Source: Geothrix rubra (GTDB lineage Bacteria > Acidobacteriota > Holophagae > Holophagales > Holophagaceae). From it: a stretch of 64,000 bases of DNA. The DNA lies in assembly GCF_030268065.1 (NCBI RefSeq), contig NZ_BSDD01000003.1, forward strand, positions 485,451 through 549,450, written 5' to 3'. A model generated the notes under the pieces. That model made no database searches. It saw only the letters and a program-made list of their open reading frames with translations, and was not told where the DNA came from. Both the position numbers and the translations under genes were made by a program. Numbering within the stretch: position 1 is the first letter of the stretch; each line of letters begins with the position of its first letter. Positions 1 through 11,135 of the stretch are shown here, in pieces.

Positions 1-1011
1 GCCGTGAACCGGCGCAAGGACGGCGAGACCCTGCTGCTCCTGGGCCAGGTCCACCTGAGCCGCGGCGACGGCGCCCAGGCCGTGCCGGCCCTCAAGGACG
101 CCAGCGCCTTCCTGCCGGGCGACCTGCACGTGCGGGAGGCCCTGGCCGAGGCCTACCTCCTGCTGGAAGAGCGGGCCAAGGCCTTCGCCATCCTCCAGGA
201 GCTGCTGAACCAGAACCCGGGCGACCCCCAGCTCCTGCTGCTCCTGGACGCCGAGGACCATCTCCAGCTCCGGGAGGCCCGGGACGGCAAGCCCGCCACC
301 CACCACCTGCTGGACGAGGCGGAGGACCTGCTGGACGCGGACCAGCCGGAGGCAGCCGAGGCCCTGCTGAAGCGGGTCCGCCGCAAGGGCCGCAGCCAGC
401 GCTCCGAATGGCTGGAGCTGCGCCTGGCCTTCGGCCGGGATCCCGAGAAGCAGATGAAGGCGGCCCTGGATTTCGCCTGCTCCGACCGCCACCCCCGCCT
501 CTGCTTCCTGGCCCTGCGCCTGGCCCTGGAGCACCTGATGGAGCGCAAGCGGGAGGTCGAGATCGCCCGGGCCCTCGACGCCTTCCTCACCCGCCACCCC
601 AAGAGCTCCGGCGCCTGGGAGGCCGCCCTCATGCGCCAGGCCTACCGGCTCATGAACGGGCAGGCCACCGAGCAGGACCTGGTGGAGGTCCAGCGCCTCC
701 ACGCCCACCCCCTGCCGGGCCTGGAGCCCCGGGCCCGGACCCTGCTCGGCCAGTACCTCCTGGCCCTCAAGCACCACCAGGCCGTGCTGGACCTCCTCGA
801 TCCCATCCTGGAGCGGGAGCCCACCCTCGTGAACCACTTCCAGCTCGGGGCCGCCCTCGCGGGCCTGGGCGAGCGGGAGGAGGCCCGGGCCCTCCTCCAG
901 GCGGGCCTCGACGCGGATCCCGGCGACCTCAACGAGGGCCAGGCCAAGGGCGTCCAGGGCCAGATCCGCACCCTGCTGGAGGAACTCGAGGCGGAGGCCC
1001 CCCGCGCGTGA
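1..1011 (+). CDS. TPR-repeat protein, 5' end probably outside window
   Basis: The frame is open from the first base; an in-frame GTG lies at position 4, but the preceding codon is also sense, so the gene probably starts upstream. The visible 335 residues are almost wholly alpha-helical and leucine/alanine rich. They show degenerate tetratricopeptide units (for example LLLLGQVHLSRGDGAQAVPAL near residue 10 and a YLLLEERAKAFAILQELL-like unit near residue 50, with another pair near residues 255-310). There are no catalytic motifs. TPR proteins usually scaffold protein complexes, and no partner can be named here. It ends 75 bases before sufB, and a promoter separates the two, so it is not part of the suf operon. 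Confidence 0.7.
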   Translation, partial: AVNRRKDGETLLLLGQVHLSRGDGAQAVPALKDASAFLPGDLHVREALAEAYLLLEERAKAFAILQELLNQNPGDPQLLLLLDAEDHLQLREARDGKPATHHLLDEAEDLLDADQPEAAEALLKRVRRKGRSQRSEWLELRLAFGRDPEKQMKAALDFACSDRHPRLCFLALRLALEHLMERKREVEIARALDAFLTRHPKSSGAWEAALMRQAYRLMNGQATEQDLVEVQRLHAHPLPGLEPRARTLLGQYLLALKHHQAVLDLLDPILEREPTLVNHFQLGAALAGLGEREEARALLQAGLDADPGDLNEGQAKGVQGQIRTLLEELEAEAPRA

Positions 1012-1037
1012 CCGGGATCACCTCCCGGCCTATTAAG

Positions 1038-1065
1038 TTGACAATTTTGGTCGGGATTCCAGAAT
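1038..1065 (+). promoter_or_regulatory. Promoter with IscR/Rrf2-like operator ahead of sufB
   Basis: A consensus -35 TTGACA at 1038-1043 is followed 16 bases later by a weak -10 (CAGAAT, 1060-1065). The -35 lies inside a 25-base element resembling the type-1 IscR site (GTTGAC, AT-rich centre, GGTCGGG). I count about 18 of 25 matches to the IUPAC consensus ATASYYGACTRWWWYAGTCRRSTAT. A near copy lies before the peroxiredoxin gene at 35190-35217. The regulator itself is not in the window, so its identity is inferred. Confidence 0.5.
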
Positions 1066-1086
1066 GGAACGACGTGGGAGCGGACG

Positions 1087-2526
1087 ATGAACTCGACCTT
1101 CAATGTGGTCACCAGCCAGGAATACAAGTACGGCTTCGTGACGGACATCGAGGCCGACAGCGTCGCCCCCGGCCTCAGCGAGGAGGTCATCCGCTTCATC
1201 TCGGCCAAGAAGGGCGAGCCCGACTGGCTGCTGGACTTCCGCCTCAAGGCCTACCGCCACTGGCTGACCATGGCCGAGCCCGACTGGGCCAAGGTGGCGT
1301 ATCCGAAGCCCGACTTCCAGAAGATCGTCTACTACAGCGCGCCCAGGGCCAAAGCCCCCAAGTACGCCTCCATGGACGAGGTGGATCCTGAGCTGAGGCG
1401 CACCTTCGAGAAGCTGGGCGTCCCCATCCACGAGCAGGCCGCCCTCGCGGGCGTGGCGGTGGACGTGGTCTTCGACTCTGTGAGCGTGACCACCACCTAC
1501 AAGGAGAAGCTGAAGGCCGTCGGCATCATCTTCTGCAGCTTCAGCGAGGCGGTGAAGGAGCATCCCGACCTCGTGAAGAAGTACCTGGGCAGCGTGGTGC
1601 CCTACTCGGACAACTTCTACGCGGCCCTCAACAGCGCCGTGTTCACGGACGGCAGCTTCGTGTTCATCCCCAAGGGGGTGGCCTGCCCCATGGACCTGAG
1701 CACCTACTTCCGGATCAACAACAAGGAGTCGGGGCAGTTCGAGCGCACCCTCATCGTCGCCGAGGAGGGGGCCAGCGTGAGCTACCTGGAGGGCTGCACG
1801 GCCCCCCAGTTCGACACCAACCAGCTGCACGCGGCCGTGGTGGAGCTGGTGGCCCTGGACCACGCCTCCATCAAGTACAGCACCGTGCAGAACTGGTACG
1901 CCGGCGACAAGGACGGGGTGGGCGGCATCTTCAACTTCGTCACCAAGCGCGGCCTCTGCAAGGGCCGGGCCTCGCACATCAGCTGGACCCAGGTGGAGAC
2001 GGGCAGCGCCATCACCTGGAAGTACCCCAGCTGCATCCTGCTCGGCGACGACAGCATCGGCGAGTTCTACTCCGTGGCCCTCACCAATCACAAGCAGCAG
2101 GCCGACACCGGCACCAAGATGGTGCACATCGGCCGGAACACGAAGAGCACCATCGTCAGCAAGGGCATCAGCGCCGGGGACAGTTCCAACAGCTACCGCG
2201 GCCTCGTGAAGGTGCAGCCGAAGGCCGAGGGCGCCCGGAACTTCAGCCAGTGCGATTCCATGCTCATCGGGCAGACCTGCAGCGCCAGCACCTTCCCCTA
2301 CATCGAGGTGCAGAACCGCAGCGCCCGGGTGGAGCACGAGGCCACCACCAGCAAGATCGGCGAGGAGCAGCTGCTCTACTTCCAGCAGCGCGGCATCCCC
2401 GCCGAGGAAGCCATCAGCATGATCATCAACGGCTTCTGCAAGGACGTCTTCCGCGAGCTCCCCATGGAGTTCGCCGTCGAAGCCACCAAGCTGCTCTCCC
2501 TGAAACTCGAAGGAAGCGTGGGCTGA
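1087..2526 (+). CDS. sufB: Fe-S cluster assembly scaffold SufB
   Basis: SufB is the scaffold subunit of the SufBC2D complex, on which sulfur from SufS and iron are assembled into Fe-S clusters in the cytoplasm. The 479-residue product has the usual family length. It carries the C-terminal SufBD core with FSQCDS (Cys389, equivalent to the sulfur-accepting Cys405 of E. coli) and TSKIGEE (Glu426, matching E. coli Glu434). The ATG start gives the typical N-terminus. It heads a run of six same-strand genes (sufB, C, D, S, U and nfu). The operator/promoter upstream suggests regulation by Fe-S status or oxidative stress. A hairpin repeat separates it from sufC. Confidence 0.97.
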   Translation: MNSTFNVVTSQEYKYGFVTDIEADSVAPGLSEEVIRFISAKKGEPDWLLDFRLKAYRHWLTMAEPDWAKVAYPKPDFQKIVYYSAPRAKAPKYASMDEVDPELRRTFEKLGVPIHEQAALAGVAVDVVFDSVSVTTTYKEKLKAVGIIFCSFSEAVKEHPDLVKKYLGSVVPYSDNFYAALNSAVFTDGSFVFIPKGVACPMDLSTYFRINNKESGQFERTLIVAEEGASVSYLEGCTAPQFDTNQLHAAVVELVALDHASIKYSTVQNWYAGDKDGVGGIFNFVTKRGLCKGRASHISWTQVETGSAITWKYPSCILLGDDSIGEFYSVALTNHKQQADTGTKMVHIGRNTKSTIVSKGISAGDSSNSYRGLVKVQPKAEGARNFSQCDSMLIGQTCSASTFPYIEVQNRSARVEHEATTSKIGEEQLLYFQQRGIPAEEAISMIINGFCKDVFRELPMEFAVEATKLLSLKLEGSVG

Positions 2527-2537
2527 AGAACAATGAA

Positions 2538-2615
2538 CACCGCCAAGACGCCAAGAACGCCAAGGAATACCAGGAAAAACCTTTTCTTTCTTGGCGCCTT
2601 GGCGTCTTGGCGGTG
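2538..2615. repeat. Hairpin repeat, CGCCAAGA family, between sufB and sufC
   Basis: The left arm (2538-2564) is CACCGCCAAGACGCCAAG plus one further CGCCAAG unit. The right arm (2590-2615) is its reverse complement, with about 25 bases between them. The same element sits at 5940-6015 and 56643-56715, always between co-directional genes. It would form a long RNA stem in the operon transcript. Confidence 0.8.
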
Positions 2616-2639
2616 AATCTTTTCTGTTTTGGAGTTTCG

Positions 2640-3400
<761 letters not shown>

Positions 3401-3404
<4 letters not shown>

Positions 3405-4695
3405 CGCCTGCGGTCGACGCCAGCCCGCTCTCCGACCTGCTGGCCGGGGCCCGTCCCGAGGGCTGGGAGGCCCTGCGGGCGGCCGCCGAGGCCCGCCTGG
3501 CCGGCCAGGCGCTGCCCGACACGGGCATGGAGGACTGGAAGTACCTGGATCTCGCACTCCTGCACGGTCCCGCCTTCCGCCCGGCCGCACCGGCCGTCCC
3601 GACCACCGCCTCCGCCGACATCCAGCCCTACATCCACCCCGAGATGATGGCCACCCGCCAGGTGTTCGTGAACGGGTTCCACGCCCCCCACGCCAGCTGC
3701 GCGACCGGCCTGCCCCCCGGCGTCCGGTTCTTCCCCATCTCCGCCGCCAGCGAGGCCTGCCGCCTCCTGGGAACCCTGGGCGAGGGTGCCCCCGATTTCT
3801 TCGAGGACCTGAACACCGCGCGGTTCACGGAGGGCGCCGTCCTCCTCGTCCCCCAGAACGTCCGCGTGGAGGTGCCGCTCCACCTGCTCTTCCTCAGCCG
3901 GTCCGCGGGCGACGGAACCGTGCCCACCATGCTCCCGCGCCTGCTGGTGGCCCTGGACCGGGGCGCCGAGCTGGAGCTGGTGGAGGAGCACCACGGCGAG
4001 GGCACCTACCTGAGCTGCCCGGTGGTGGAGATCCGCGTGGCCGAGGGCGCCATCCTTCGCCACGAGCGCATCCAGCGGGAGAGCACCGAGGCCTTCCACT
4101 TCAGCGCCCTGAAGGCCGAGGTGGCCCGGGGCGGCCAGTACCACTCCCGCACCCTGAGCTTCGGCGGGCGCCTCTCCCGGCAGCGGCCCCGCATCCGCCT
4201 GGCGGAGGGCGCCGAGGCCACCCTCGACGGCCTGGCGCTCCTGGGGGGCAACCAGGTGGCGGACACCCACAGCTTCCTGCACCACGCCGAGCCCCACGGC
4301 ACCAGCCGCCAGCTCCACAAGTGCGTGGTGGACGGGCAGGCCCGCGCCATCTTCAACGGCCAGGTCCGCGTGGCCCCCGGGGCCCAGGTGACGGATGCCC
4401 AGCAGCAGAGCCGCAACCTGCTCCTCTCCGAGAAGGCCCGGGTGGACACCAAGCCCCAGCTGGAGATCTACGCCGACGACGTGAAGTGCAGCCATGGCGC
4501 CGCCGTGGGCCAGCTGGATCCCGACGAGCTGTTCTACCTCCAGAGCCGCGGCCTGGATCCCGAGGACGCCCGCAACCTCCTCACCTACGGCTTCGCCGCC
4601 GACCTGCTGGCCCGCATCCCCGTGGCTAGCCTCCGCCGCAGCCTGCGGCACCTGGTCCTGGCCCGCACCCAGGCGGCCTCGCTGGGAGACCTGGC

Positions 4696-4699
<4 letters not shown>
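3401..4699 (+). CDS. sufD: Fe-S cluster assembly protein SufD
   Basis: SufD pairs with SufB in the SufBC2D scaffold and is needed for iron acquisition. The 432-residue protein has a variable N-terminal region with the family motif MEDWKYLDL (residues 44-52) and the C-terminal SufBD beta-helical core. The motif VKCSHGAAVGQLD includes His365, equivalent to the functionally important His360 of E. coli SufD. Its ATG overlaps the sufC stop and its own stop overlaps the sufS start, indicating translational coupling. The gene order sufB-C-D-S is standard for the operon. Confidence 0.96.
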
Positions 4700-5931
<1,232 letters not shown>

Positions 5932-5939
5932 GAACAAAT

Positions 5940-6015
5940 CACCGCCAAGACGCCAAGAACGCCAAGCAAGGCAAAGGTGCGTTTTCTTTCTTGGCCCCTT
6001 GGCGTCTTGGCGGTG
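5940..6015. repeat. Hairpin repeat, CGCCAAGA family, between sufS and sufU
   Basis: Same architecture as 2538-2615. The left arm is CACCGCCAAGACGCCAAGAA with a further GCCAAG; the right arm ends CCTTGGCGTCTTGGCGGTG. It lies nine bases after the sufS stop and fills most of the gap before sufU. Confidence 0.8.
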
Positions 6016-6037
6016 GATCTTTCCTCTCCTCCCTCGG

Positions 6038-6496
6038 ATGTATCCGATGACCGACCCCCGCGAGCTCTACCAGCAGGTGATCCTGGAGCACAACAAGAAG
6101 CCCCGGAACTTTGGGAAGCTGGAGCCCTGCACCCACCACGCGGAGGGCCACAATCCGCTCTGCGGCGACCAGCTGGACCTGACGCTGATCGTCGAGCATG
6201 GCCTGGTCCAGGAGGTGAAGTTCCAGGGCAGCGGTTGCGCCATCGACGTGGCCAGCGCCTCCCTGATGACGCAAGCGGTGAAGGGCCGCCCCGTGGCCGA
6301 GGCCGAGGCCATGGCCGAGCAGTTCCGGGGCATGGTGCGCGGCGAGCTGGACCCGGCCACCCAGACGCCCCTCCTCGGCAAGCTCGTCCTCTTCCAGGGC
6401 GTCAAGGACCTCCCCAGCCGGGTGAAGTGCGCCGTCCTGCCCTGGGCCACCCTCCACGCCGCGCTCAAAGGCGAGGCCGAAGCCTCCACCGAGTAG
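6038..6496 (+). CDS. sufU: SufU/IscU-type Fe-S scaffold or sulfur acceptor
   Basis: A small protein of the IscU/SufU fold that, in SUF systems without SufE, accepts sulfur from SufS and binds zinc. The roughly 152 residues hold the three conserved cysteines in NPLCGDQ, GSGCAID and VKCAVLPW, including the CGD motif, and the insertion between Cys2 and Cys3 typical of SufU. The ATG at 6038 and the one at 6047 (MTDPRELYQQ) are both possible. The upstream sequence has no strong ribosome site, so the start is uncertain by three residues. It is followed three bases later by nfu. Confidence 0.9.
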   Translation: MYPMTDPRELYQQVILEHNKKPRNFGKLEPCTHHAEGHNPLCGDQLDLTLIVEHGLVQEVKFQGSGCAIDVASASLMTQAVKGRPVAEAEAMAEQFRGMVRGELDPATQTPLLGKLVLFQGVKDLPSRVKCAVLPWATLHAALKGEAEASTE

Positions 6497-6499
6497 CCC

Positions 6500-7057
6500 A
6501 TGCCCAAGATTGCCGAAATCGAGTACACGCCGAACCCCAACGCGGTGAAGTTCGTGCTGAAGGAGCCCGTCGCCGTGGGCTTCCCCAAGTCCTTCCCCAA
6601 CGCGGAGACCGCCGAGCATGACGAGCTGGCCAAGGCCCTCTTCGCCGTGGGTCACGTCACGTCGGTCTTCATGCAGGACAAGTTCCTCACGGTGAGCAAG
6701 ACCGAGGACAAGGGCTGGCCCGAGATGCTGCCCCTCCTGGCCGCGCCCATCCGCGCCGCCGCGGGCGCGGGCGGCGCCTCCGGCGCCCCGGCCGCGCCGC
6801 GGGTCTTCAGCAAGATCGACGACGCGGACGACCCCCTGCTCAGGGACATCCGCCTGGTGCTGGAGAGCGGCATCCTGCCCGCCCTGGCGGCCGACGGCGG
6901 CGGCCTGGAGCTGGTGGGCCGCCATGAGAAGCAGGTCATGATCCGGTACATGGGTGCCTGCGGCAGCTGCCCCGCCAGCCTCACCGGCACCCTCATGGCC
7001 ATCGAGGGCATGCTCCAGAAGGAAGTGGATCCCGAGCTCGTGGTGATCTCGGTCTAG
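6500..7057 (+). CDS. nfu: Nfu-family Fe-S carrier (Nfu_N plus NifU C-terminal domain)
   Basis: Nfu proteins carry assembled Fe-S clusters to apo-enzymes. The 185 residues comprise an N-terminal Nfu_N domain (about 1-85, with IEYTPNPNAVKF), an Ala/Gly/Pro-rich linker (86-103) and a C-terminal NifU-like domain (about 107-185). The cluster-binding CxxC motif is in GACGSCPAS (Cys154 and Cys157). It is the last gene of the suf operon, three bases after sufU. Immediately downstream lies a decayed second copy of its last 176 bases (7061-7245). Confidence 0.93.
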   Translation: MPKIAEIEYTPNPNAVKFVLKEPVAVGFPKSFPNAETAEHDELAKALFAVGHVTSVFMQDKFLTVSKTEDKGWPEMLPLLAAPIRAAAGAGGASGAPAAPRVFSKIDDADDPLLRDIRLVLESGILPALAADGGGLELVGRHEKQVMIRYMGACGSCPASLTGTLMAIEGMLQKEVDPELVVISV

Positions 7058-7060
7058 ACT

Positions 7061-7245
7061 CCCTGGCGATGGATGGCGAGGACTGGAGTTCGTCGGCCGG
7101 CGCGAGAAGCAGGTCATGATCCGGCCGATGCTCACCTGGGGGCGCCTGCGGCAGCTGCCCCGCCAGCCTCACCGGCACTCTCATGGCCATCGAGGGCATG
7201 CTCCAGAAGGATGTCGATCCCGAGGTCGTGGTGATCTCGGTCTAG
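7061..7245 (+). pseudogene. Decayed tandem copy of the nfu 3' end
   Basis: This stretch matches the last 176 bases of nfu (6882-7057) and ends with the same VVISV-stop. Shared blocks include the bases encoding [20 protein letters not shown] and MAIEGMLQK. Many differences are synonymous or conservative (for example LELVGRHEK versus LEFVGRREK), suggesting a once-functional divergent copy. An extra ten bases after the IR codons break the frame, and there is no start region. It is best read as a remnant of a duplicated or recombined nfu gene. Confidence 0.75.
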
Positions 7246-7248
7246 CCC

Positions 7249-7755
7249 CTACTTCCCGCCCTCCGGCGGCTTTCCGACCAGCTCGGTGAGGGCCCGGCTC
7301 GTGGCGTCCTCGGCGTTGTCCGAGAAGGTCAGGTCCCATTTCCACGCGTGATGCCGGCGGATGAGGTGGGCCCGGCCCCGGAAGGTCACCTTCTGCCCCC
7401 GCAGGGTGATCGTGCAGGACGTCGGCAGGGTGGCATAGTCCCCGCGGATCTCGGCTTCGCCCACGGCCACGTCTGACATGCCCCCGAACACCTCGTCCAC
7501 GGCCGCCTGGTTCCTGCCGATCCCCTTGCGCACGTCGGCGGCGAAGTCCTCCGCACGGGGCGGAAGGCCGTCCGTCGCGCCTTCGGAAAGGGCCACGGTG
7601 GCGTAGAGGGCCACCCAGTCCTGCCGCTGGAGGATCTTGAACACGGCGAGGGCCGTCTGCCGGGCCTCGGGGGCCCCGGCGGAGGGACCCGCCTGGGCGA
7701 AGGCACCCGCCCCCGCCAGGCACAGCATGATCAGGACCCTGCGAATGCCGACCAC
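7249..7755 (-). CDS. Exported protein of unknown function
   Basis: The 168-residue product begins with a clear signal peptide (MVGIRRVLIMLCLAGAGAFA, cleavage near AFA-QA), so it is exported. The rest has alternating helix and strand character, with a motif QRQDWVALYATVAL that recalls the NTF2-like/DUF4878 class of small ligand-binding folds, but no family can be assigned. The GTG at 7755 is chosen because a strong GGAGG lies five bases before it; a downstream ATG at 7728 would cut into the signal peptide. It shares the minus strand with the NRDE gene 29 bases upstream and probably its transcript. Confidence 0.75.
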   Translation of the reverse strand: MVGIRRVLIMLCLAGAGAFAQAGPSAGAPEARQTALAVFKILQRQDWVALYATVALSEGATDGLPPRAEDFAADVRKGIGRNQAAVDEVFGGMSDVAVGEAEIRGDYATLPTSCTITLRGQKVTFRGRAHLIRRHHAWKWDLTFSDNAEDATSRALTELVGKPPEGGK

Positions 7756-7784
7756 GGGAGCCTCCGGGAGGAATGCCTCCCAGC

Positions 7785-8549
7785 CTAGCACTCCGAGGGT
7801 GGGCCGGACCGGGGGAACGCCACCGCCGTACGCCCTTCCCGGCCGCTGGCCGTGAACCGCTGTTCGAGGACGGACACGGTCTCCCGACCCAGGCGGAGGA
7901 GGGTGGATGCCCGGGTGCCGTAGGTCGGCGTCTTCACGAAGATGGGCGAGAGGGCCCGCTCCCAGGCGAGCGGAACGCCCGTGCGGGGTAGGTGGGCCTC
8001 CTCGAAGGGGCGGTCGTCCTCCAGCAGCGCCAGCAGGGCCGCGTCGTCTCCGGGATCCACCGCCGCCAGGCGCTCCCGGAGGGCCTCGGCCTTGGGCCAG
8101 GGCTCGTCGAAGTCCCCGTTGGAGAGGACGTGGAGGCCGGGGTCGAAGGCGATCATCCGGTCGTCCCGGCTCTGGTAGCCCACCAGCTCGCCCCCATCGA
8201 AGAGGATCAGGTTGAAGGGGTTGTACCGCCCGGCTTCCCCGCGCAGGGCCGCCAGGAAGGCCCCCGCGGAAAGCTCCCCCTCCAGGAACCGCGCGGGGAG
8301 GTGGCCCCGGCTGGGCGCCTCCGGTCGCGGGGGGCCGGCCTGCCGGAAGTTCGTGATCGCCGCGCACCGCCCGTCCCTGGCCACCCCCAGCCAGGTGCCG
8401 CCGGCCCGCAGGTCCCGCCCCGCCAGAAGCCGGCCCCCCGCCCACCAGGCCAGGGGGGCCGTCGGGCGGTCGTAGGACTCGTCCCGGTTCCCCAGGAGGA
8501 GGAGCGGCTCGGCGGTCCCGGGTTCCCATCGGAAGGCGATCAGGCACAT
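7785..8549 (-). CDS. NRDE-family (TANGO2-like) protein
   Basis: The 254-residue protein starts MCLIAF and has GNRDESYDRPTAP near residue 20, the Asn-Arg-Asp-Glu motif that names the family. It also has AGGTWLGV and AAITNFR further in and NPFNLILFDGGEL near the middle. NRDE proteins resemble Ntn-hydrolase folds with Cys2 as the potential nucleophile. Eukaryotic TANGO2 is linked to lipid or heme handling, but the bacterial role is unproven. The ATG at 8549 puts Cys at position 2, as the family requires. The start codon sits at the edge of a 74-bp tandem repeat, so its promoter must lie in or beyond that repeat. Confidence 0.88.
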   Translation of the reverse strand: MCLIAFRWEPGTAEPLLLLGNRDESYDRPTAPLAWWAGGRLLAGRDLRAGGTWLGVARDGRCAAITNFRQAGPPRPEAPSRGHLPARFLEGELSAGAFLAALRGEAGRYNPFNLILFDGGELVGYQSRDDRMIAFDPGLHVLSNGDFDEPWPKAEALRERLAAVDPGDDAALLALLEDDRPFEEAHLPRTGVPLAWERALSPIFVKTPTYGTRASTLLRLGRETVSVLEQRFTASGREGRTAVAFPRSGPPSEC

Positions 8550-8728
8550 GCGGCACTTCCTGTGCCGCACCCTGCGGGCTTCGGCTGCGCCAAAGTGGCC
8601 CTTCGCTCCTGCTCTGGGCTCATGCGGCACTTCCTGTGCCGCACCCTGCGGGCTTCGGCTGCGCCAAAGTGGCCCTTCGCTCCTGCTCTGGGCTCATGCG
8701 GCACTTCCTGTGCCGCACCCTGCGGGCC
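8547..8728. repeat. 74-bp tandem repeat, two full and one partial copy
   Basis: Units start at 8547, 8621 and 8695. The first two are identical over 74 bases and the third matches for about 33. Each unit begins with the inverted repeat GCGGCAC-TTCCT-GTGCCGC and continues with GGCTGCGCCAAAGTGGCCC. A further partial copy of the latter half lies at about 8820-8852. The first unit touches the start codon of the NRDE gene. Confidence 0.9.
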
Positions 8729-9004
8729 TGGCTCGGGCTGCGCCCTCGGGCCCATGGCCCCGCCATCGGCTACGCCGATGCGGCCCTATCCCGCCTACGC
8801 GCTGCTCCGGCGAGATGGTCGGCTGCGCCAAAGTGGCCCTTCGCTCCTGCTTGGTGCTCATGGGCCCATTGTGACCCGATCGGGCGGATTCCTCCGCTGG
8901 CCTCCCCGGGAGTTCCAGGGTAGTCTGTCCGTTCTGCCGGACTTCGTGTGCCGGGATTCCAGCGCACCGCCAGAGCGCGGGCGCAACCAAACGAGGTGGA
9001 CTTC
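8729..9004. repeat. Non-coding repeat-rich spacer before rpsA
   Basis: No gene is seen. Bases 8755-8797 (GCCATCGGCTACGCCGATGC and following CCTATCC) match the reverse complement of the 92-bp repeat at 35949-36132, so the two loci share a dispersed repeat family. Bases 8820-8852 are a partial copy of the adjacent 74-bp unit. The rpsA leader (about 8900-9004) contains no convincing consensus promoter. Confidence 0.6.
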
Positions 9005-10765
9005 ATGTCCAAGCTAGAAGCAATCATCAGGGGCAAGGCCTCCAAGCAGATGGGCCGCATCACCGTGCTGGACGCGGGATACGTCGAGGACGAGAGTCCG
9101 GAGGGCCAGGAGTTCATGGCAGCCCTGCAGGGCGAGACCCGGGGCCTCCGCGAGGAGGAAGTGGTCCGCGGCGTCGTCGTGGAGATCCGCGGCAAGGACG
9201 TCATCGTCGACATCGGCTACAAGGGGTCGGGCACCGTCAACCTGGACGAGTTCAACAACCCTGACGGCACGCAGGGCGTGCAGGTGGGCGACGTCGTCGA
9301 GGTCCTGCTCGAGATGCTCGAGGACGCCAACGGCAACGTGCGCCTCAGCCGCGAGCGCGCCGAGAAGATGAAGATCTGGGACGAGGTCGAGAAGGCCTTC
9401 CGCTCCAACATGACCGTGCACGGCACGGTGCTCGAGAAGGTCAAGGGCGGCCTGGCCGTGGACATCGGCATCCGCGCCTTCCTGCCCGGCAGCCAGGTGG
9501 ACATGAAGCCCGTCCGCAACCTGGATCCCTACCTCGGCAAGTCCTTCGACATGAAGGTGATCAAGGTGAACCGCCGCCGGGGCAACATCGTGCTGTCCCG
9601 CAAGCTGTTCCTCGAGACCATCAACGCCAGCCTGAAGGAAGAGACCCTGGCGGGCCTCGAGGAAGGCAAGCTGGTCGAGGGCACCATCAAGAACATCACC
9701 GAGTACGGCGCCTTCGTGGACCTGGGCGGCGTGGACGGCCTGCTGCACATCACCGACATGAGCTGGGGCCGCCTGAACCACCCCTCCGAGATGTTCCAGG
9801 TGGGCGACAAGGTCGAAGTGGCCGTCCTCAAGTACGACAAGGACACCGAGCGCGTCAGCCTCGGCTACAAGCAGAAGTTCCCGGATCCCTGGCTCTCCGT
9901 CGAGGAGCGCTACCCGATCCAGGCCACGGTCAAGGGCAAGGTCGTCTCCATCACCGACTACGGCGCCTTCGTGGAGCTGGAGCCCGGCATCGAGGGCCTG
10001 GTGCACGTCTCCGAGATGAGCTGGACCAAGAAGGTCAAGTCCGCCAAGGGCATGGTCAACCTGGGCGACCAGGTCGAGGCCGTCATCCTGCAGGTGGACT
10101 CGGACAACCGGCGCATCAGCCTCGGCATGAAGCAGATCACCCCGAACCCCTGGATGGCCATCGCCGAGAAGTACCAGCCCGGCCAGATCGTCACCGGCAC
10201 CGTGCGCAACATCACGGAGTTCGGCGCCTTCATCGAGCTGGAGGAGGGCATCGACGGCCTCATCCACGTGTCCGACTTCAGCTGGACCAAGAAGATCAAG
10301 CACCCCGGCGAGATCGTGAAGAAGGGCGACAGCGTCACCGCCAAGGTCCTCAGCCTGGACCCCCTGGCCCAGCGCATGAGCCTCGGCGTGAAGCAGATGG
10401 AACCCAACGTCTGGGAGATCTTCTTCGAGAACCACAGCGTGGGCGCCGTCCTCACCGGCAAGATCGCCCGCCTGACCGACTTCGGGGCCTTCGTGGACCT
10501 GGGCGACGGCATCGAGGGCCTGGTGCACGTCTCCGAGCTCTCCCGCCGCCGCGTGGAGGACATCCAGAAGGAGTTCTCCGCCGGCCAGGAGCTCACCATG
10601 AAGATCGTGAAGCTCGATCCCACCGAGCGCCGCATCGGCCTCTCCGTCAAGCAGCTGGAGCAGGACATGGAGCGGGGCGACATGGAAGCCGCCAAGGCCC
10701 GCCAGCCCGAGTTCAAGAAGGCGACTCTGGCCGACGCCTTCAACAAGGCGGAGCGGGAAGATTAA
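9005..10765 (+). CDS. rpsA: 30S ribosomal protein S1
   Basis: S1 binds mRNA on the 30S subunit and helps initiate translation, especially where Shine-Dalgarno pairing is weak. The 586 residues contain six S1 RNA-binding domains. Typical motifs are GKDVIVDIGYKG (domain 1), HGTVLEKVKGG (2), then four close copies of the GTV..ITEYGAFVDL..GVDGLLHITDMSW pattern. The ATG at 9005 follows GAGGTGG and gives the conserved start. An upstream in-frame ATG at 8948 would add an Arg/Ala-rich tail in the repeat region and is not preferred. It is a single gene followed by a hairpin terminator. Confidence 0.96.
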   Translation: MSKLEAIIRGKASKQMGRITVLDAGYVEDESPEGQEFMAALQGETRGLREEEVVRGVVVEIRGKDVIVDIGYKGSGTVNLDEFNNPDGTQGVQVGDVVEVLLEMLEDANGNVRLSRERAEKMKIWDEVEKAFRSNMTVHGTVLEKVKGGLAVDIGIRAFLPGSQVDMKPVRNLDPYLGKSFDMKVIKVNRRRGNIVLSRKLFLETINASLKEETLAGLEEGKLVEGTIKNITEYGAFVDLGGVDGLLHITDMSWGRLNHPSEMFQVGDKVEVAVLKYDKDTERVSLGYKQKFPDPWLSVEERYPIQATVKGKVVSITDYGAFVELEPGIEGLVHVSEMSWTKKVKSAKGMVNLGDQVEAVILQVDSDNRRISLGMKQITPNPWMAIAEKYQPGQIVTGTVRNITEFGAFIELEEGIDGLIHVSDFSWTKKIKHPGEIVKKGDSVTAKVLSLDPLAQRMSLGVKQMEPNVWEIFFENHSVGAVLTGKIARLTDFGAFVDLGDGIEGLVHVSELSRRRVEDIQKEFSAGQELTMKIVKLDPTERRIGLSVKQLEQDMERGDMEAAKARQPEFKKATLADAFNKAERED

Positions 10766-10780
10766 CCTCTCCCGATCCCA

Positions 10781-10808
10781 GACAAGGCCCCCGCAAGGGG
10801 GCCTTGTC
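10781..10808 (+). terminator. Hairpin terminator of rpsA
   Basis: Perfect inverted repeat GACAAGGCCCCC-GCAA-GGGGGCCTTGTC, 16 bases after the rpsA stop. The T-run is weak, so it may act mainly as a 3'-end stabilising stem. Confidence 0.75.
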
Positions 10809-10953
10809 GTGCCTGGGGTCACAACCGGACCGGACGCCTGCGGCCAAATGTTGACCTGGGAGGGATTTTTGATGCCCCTCCCCCTGGCCCCGGAGAAGCG
10901 GACGGGACGCGGGATTCCGGGCCGGGTACCCTTGCAAAGCGCCGTGAATTCTG

Positions 10954-10983
10954 TTGATGGCGCCTCGCGGCGTTGGATAAACT
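10954..10983 (+). promoter_or_regulatory. Candidate promoter in the 370-base gap before the pentapeptide gene
   Basis: TTGATG (10954-10959) and TAAACT (10978-10983) are spaced 18 bases apart, giving a plausible sigma-70-like promoter and a leader of about 145 bases. Apart from the rpsA terminator, nothing else is recognisable between 10766 and 11135. The leader is C-rich and contains no gene. Confidence 0.3.
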
Positions 10984-11135
10984 CTGACGCAAACATCGGC
11001 AGGCCAAAGCCCCTCCAGCAATGGCCGTGATCTGCCCCTTCCCCCGCCCCGGCCCCGCCGGCACCCCGGGGGTGCTGCGGGGGATTCCGCCACCAGCCAC
11101 CCCGCACCCGAAGCCCGTCACCCAAAGGAAGCTCC

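Noticed and set aside
8547..8728. The 74-bp tandem repeat as a CRISPR or an origin iteron block
   Set aside because: Units abut without spacers, there are too few copies, and no replication or cas gene is nearby.
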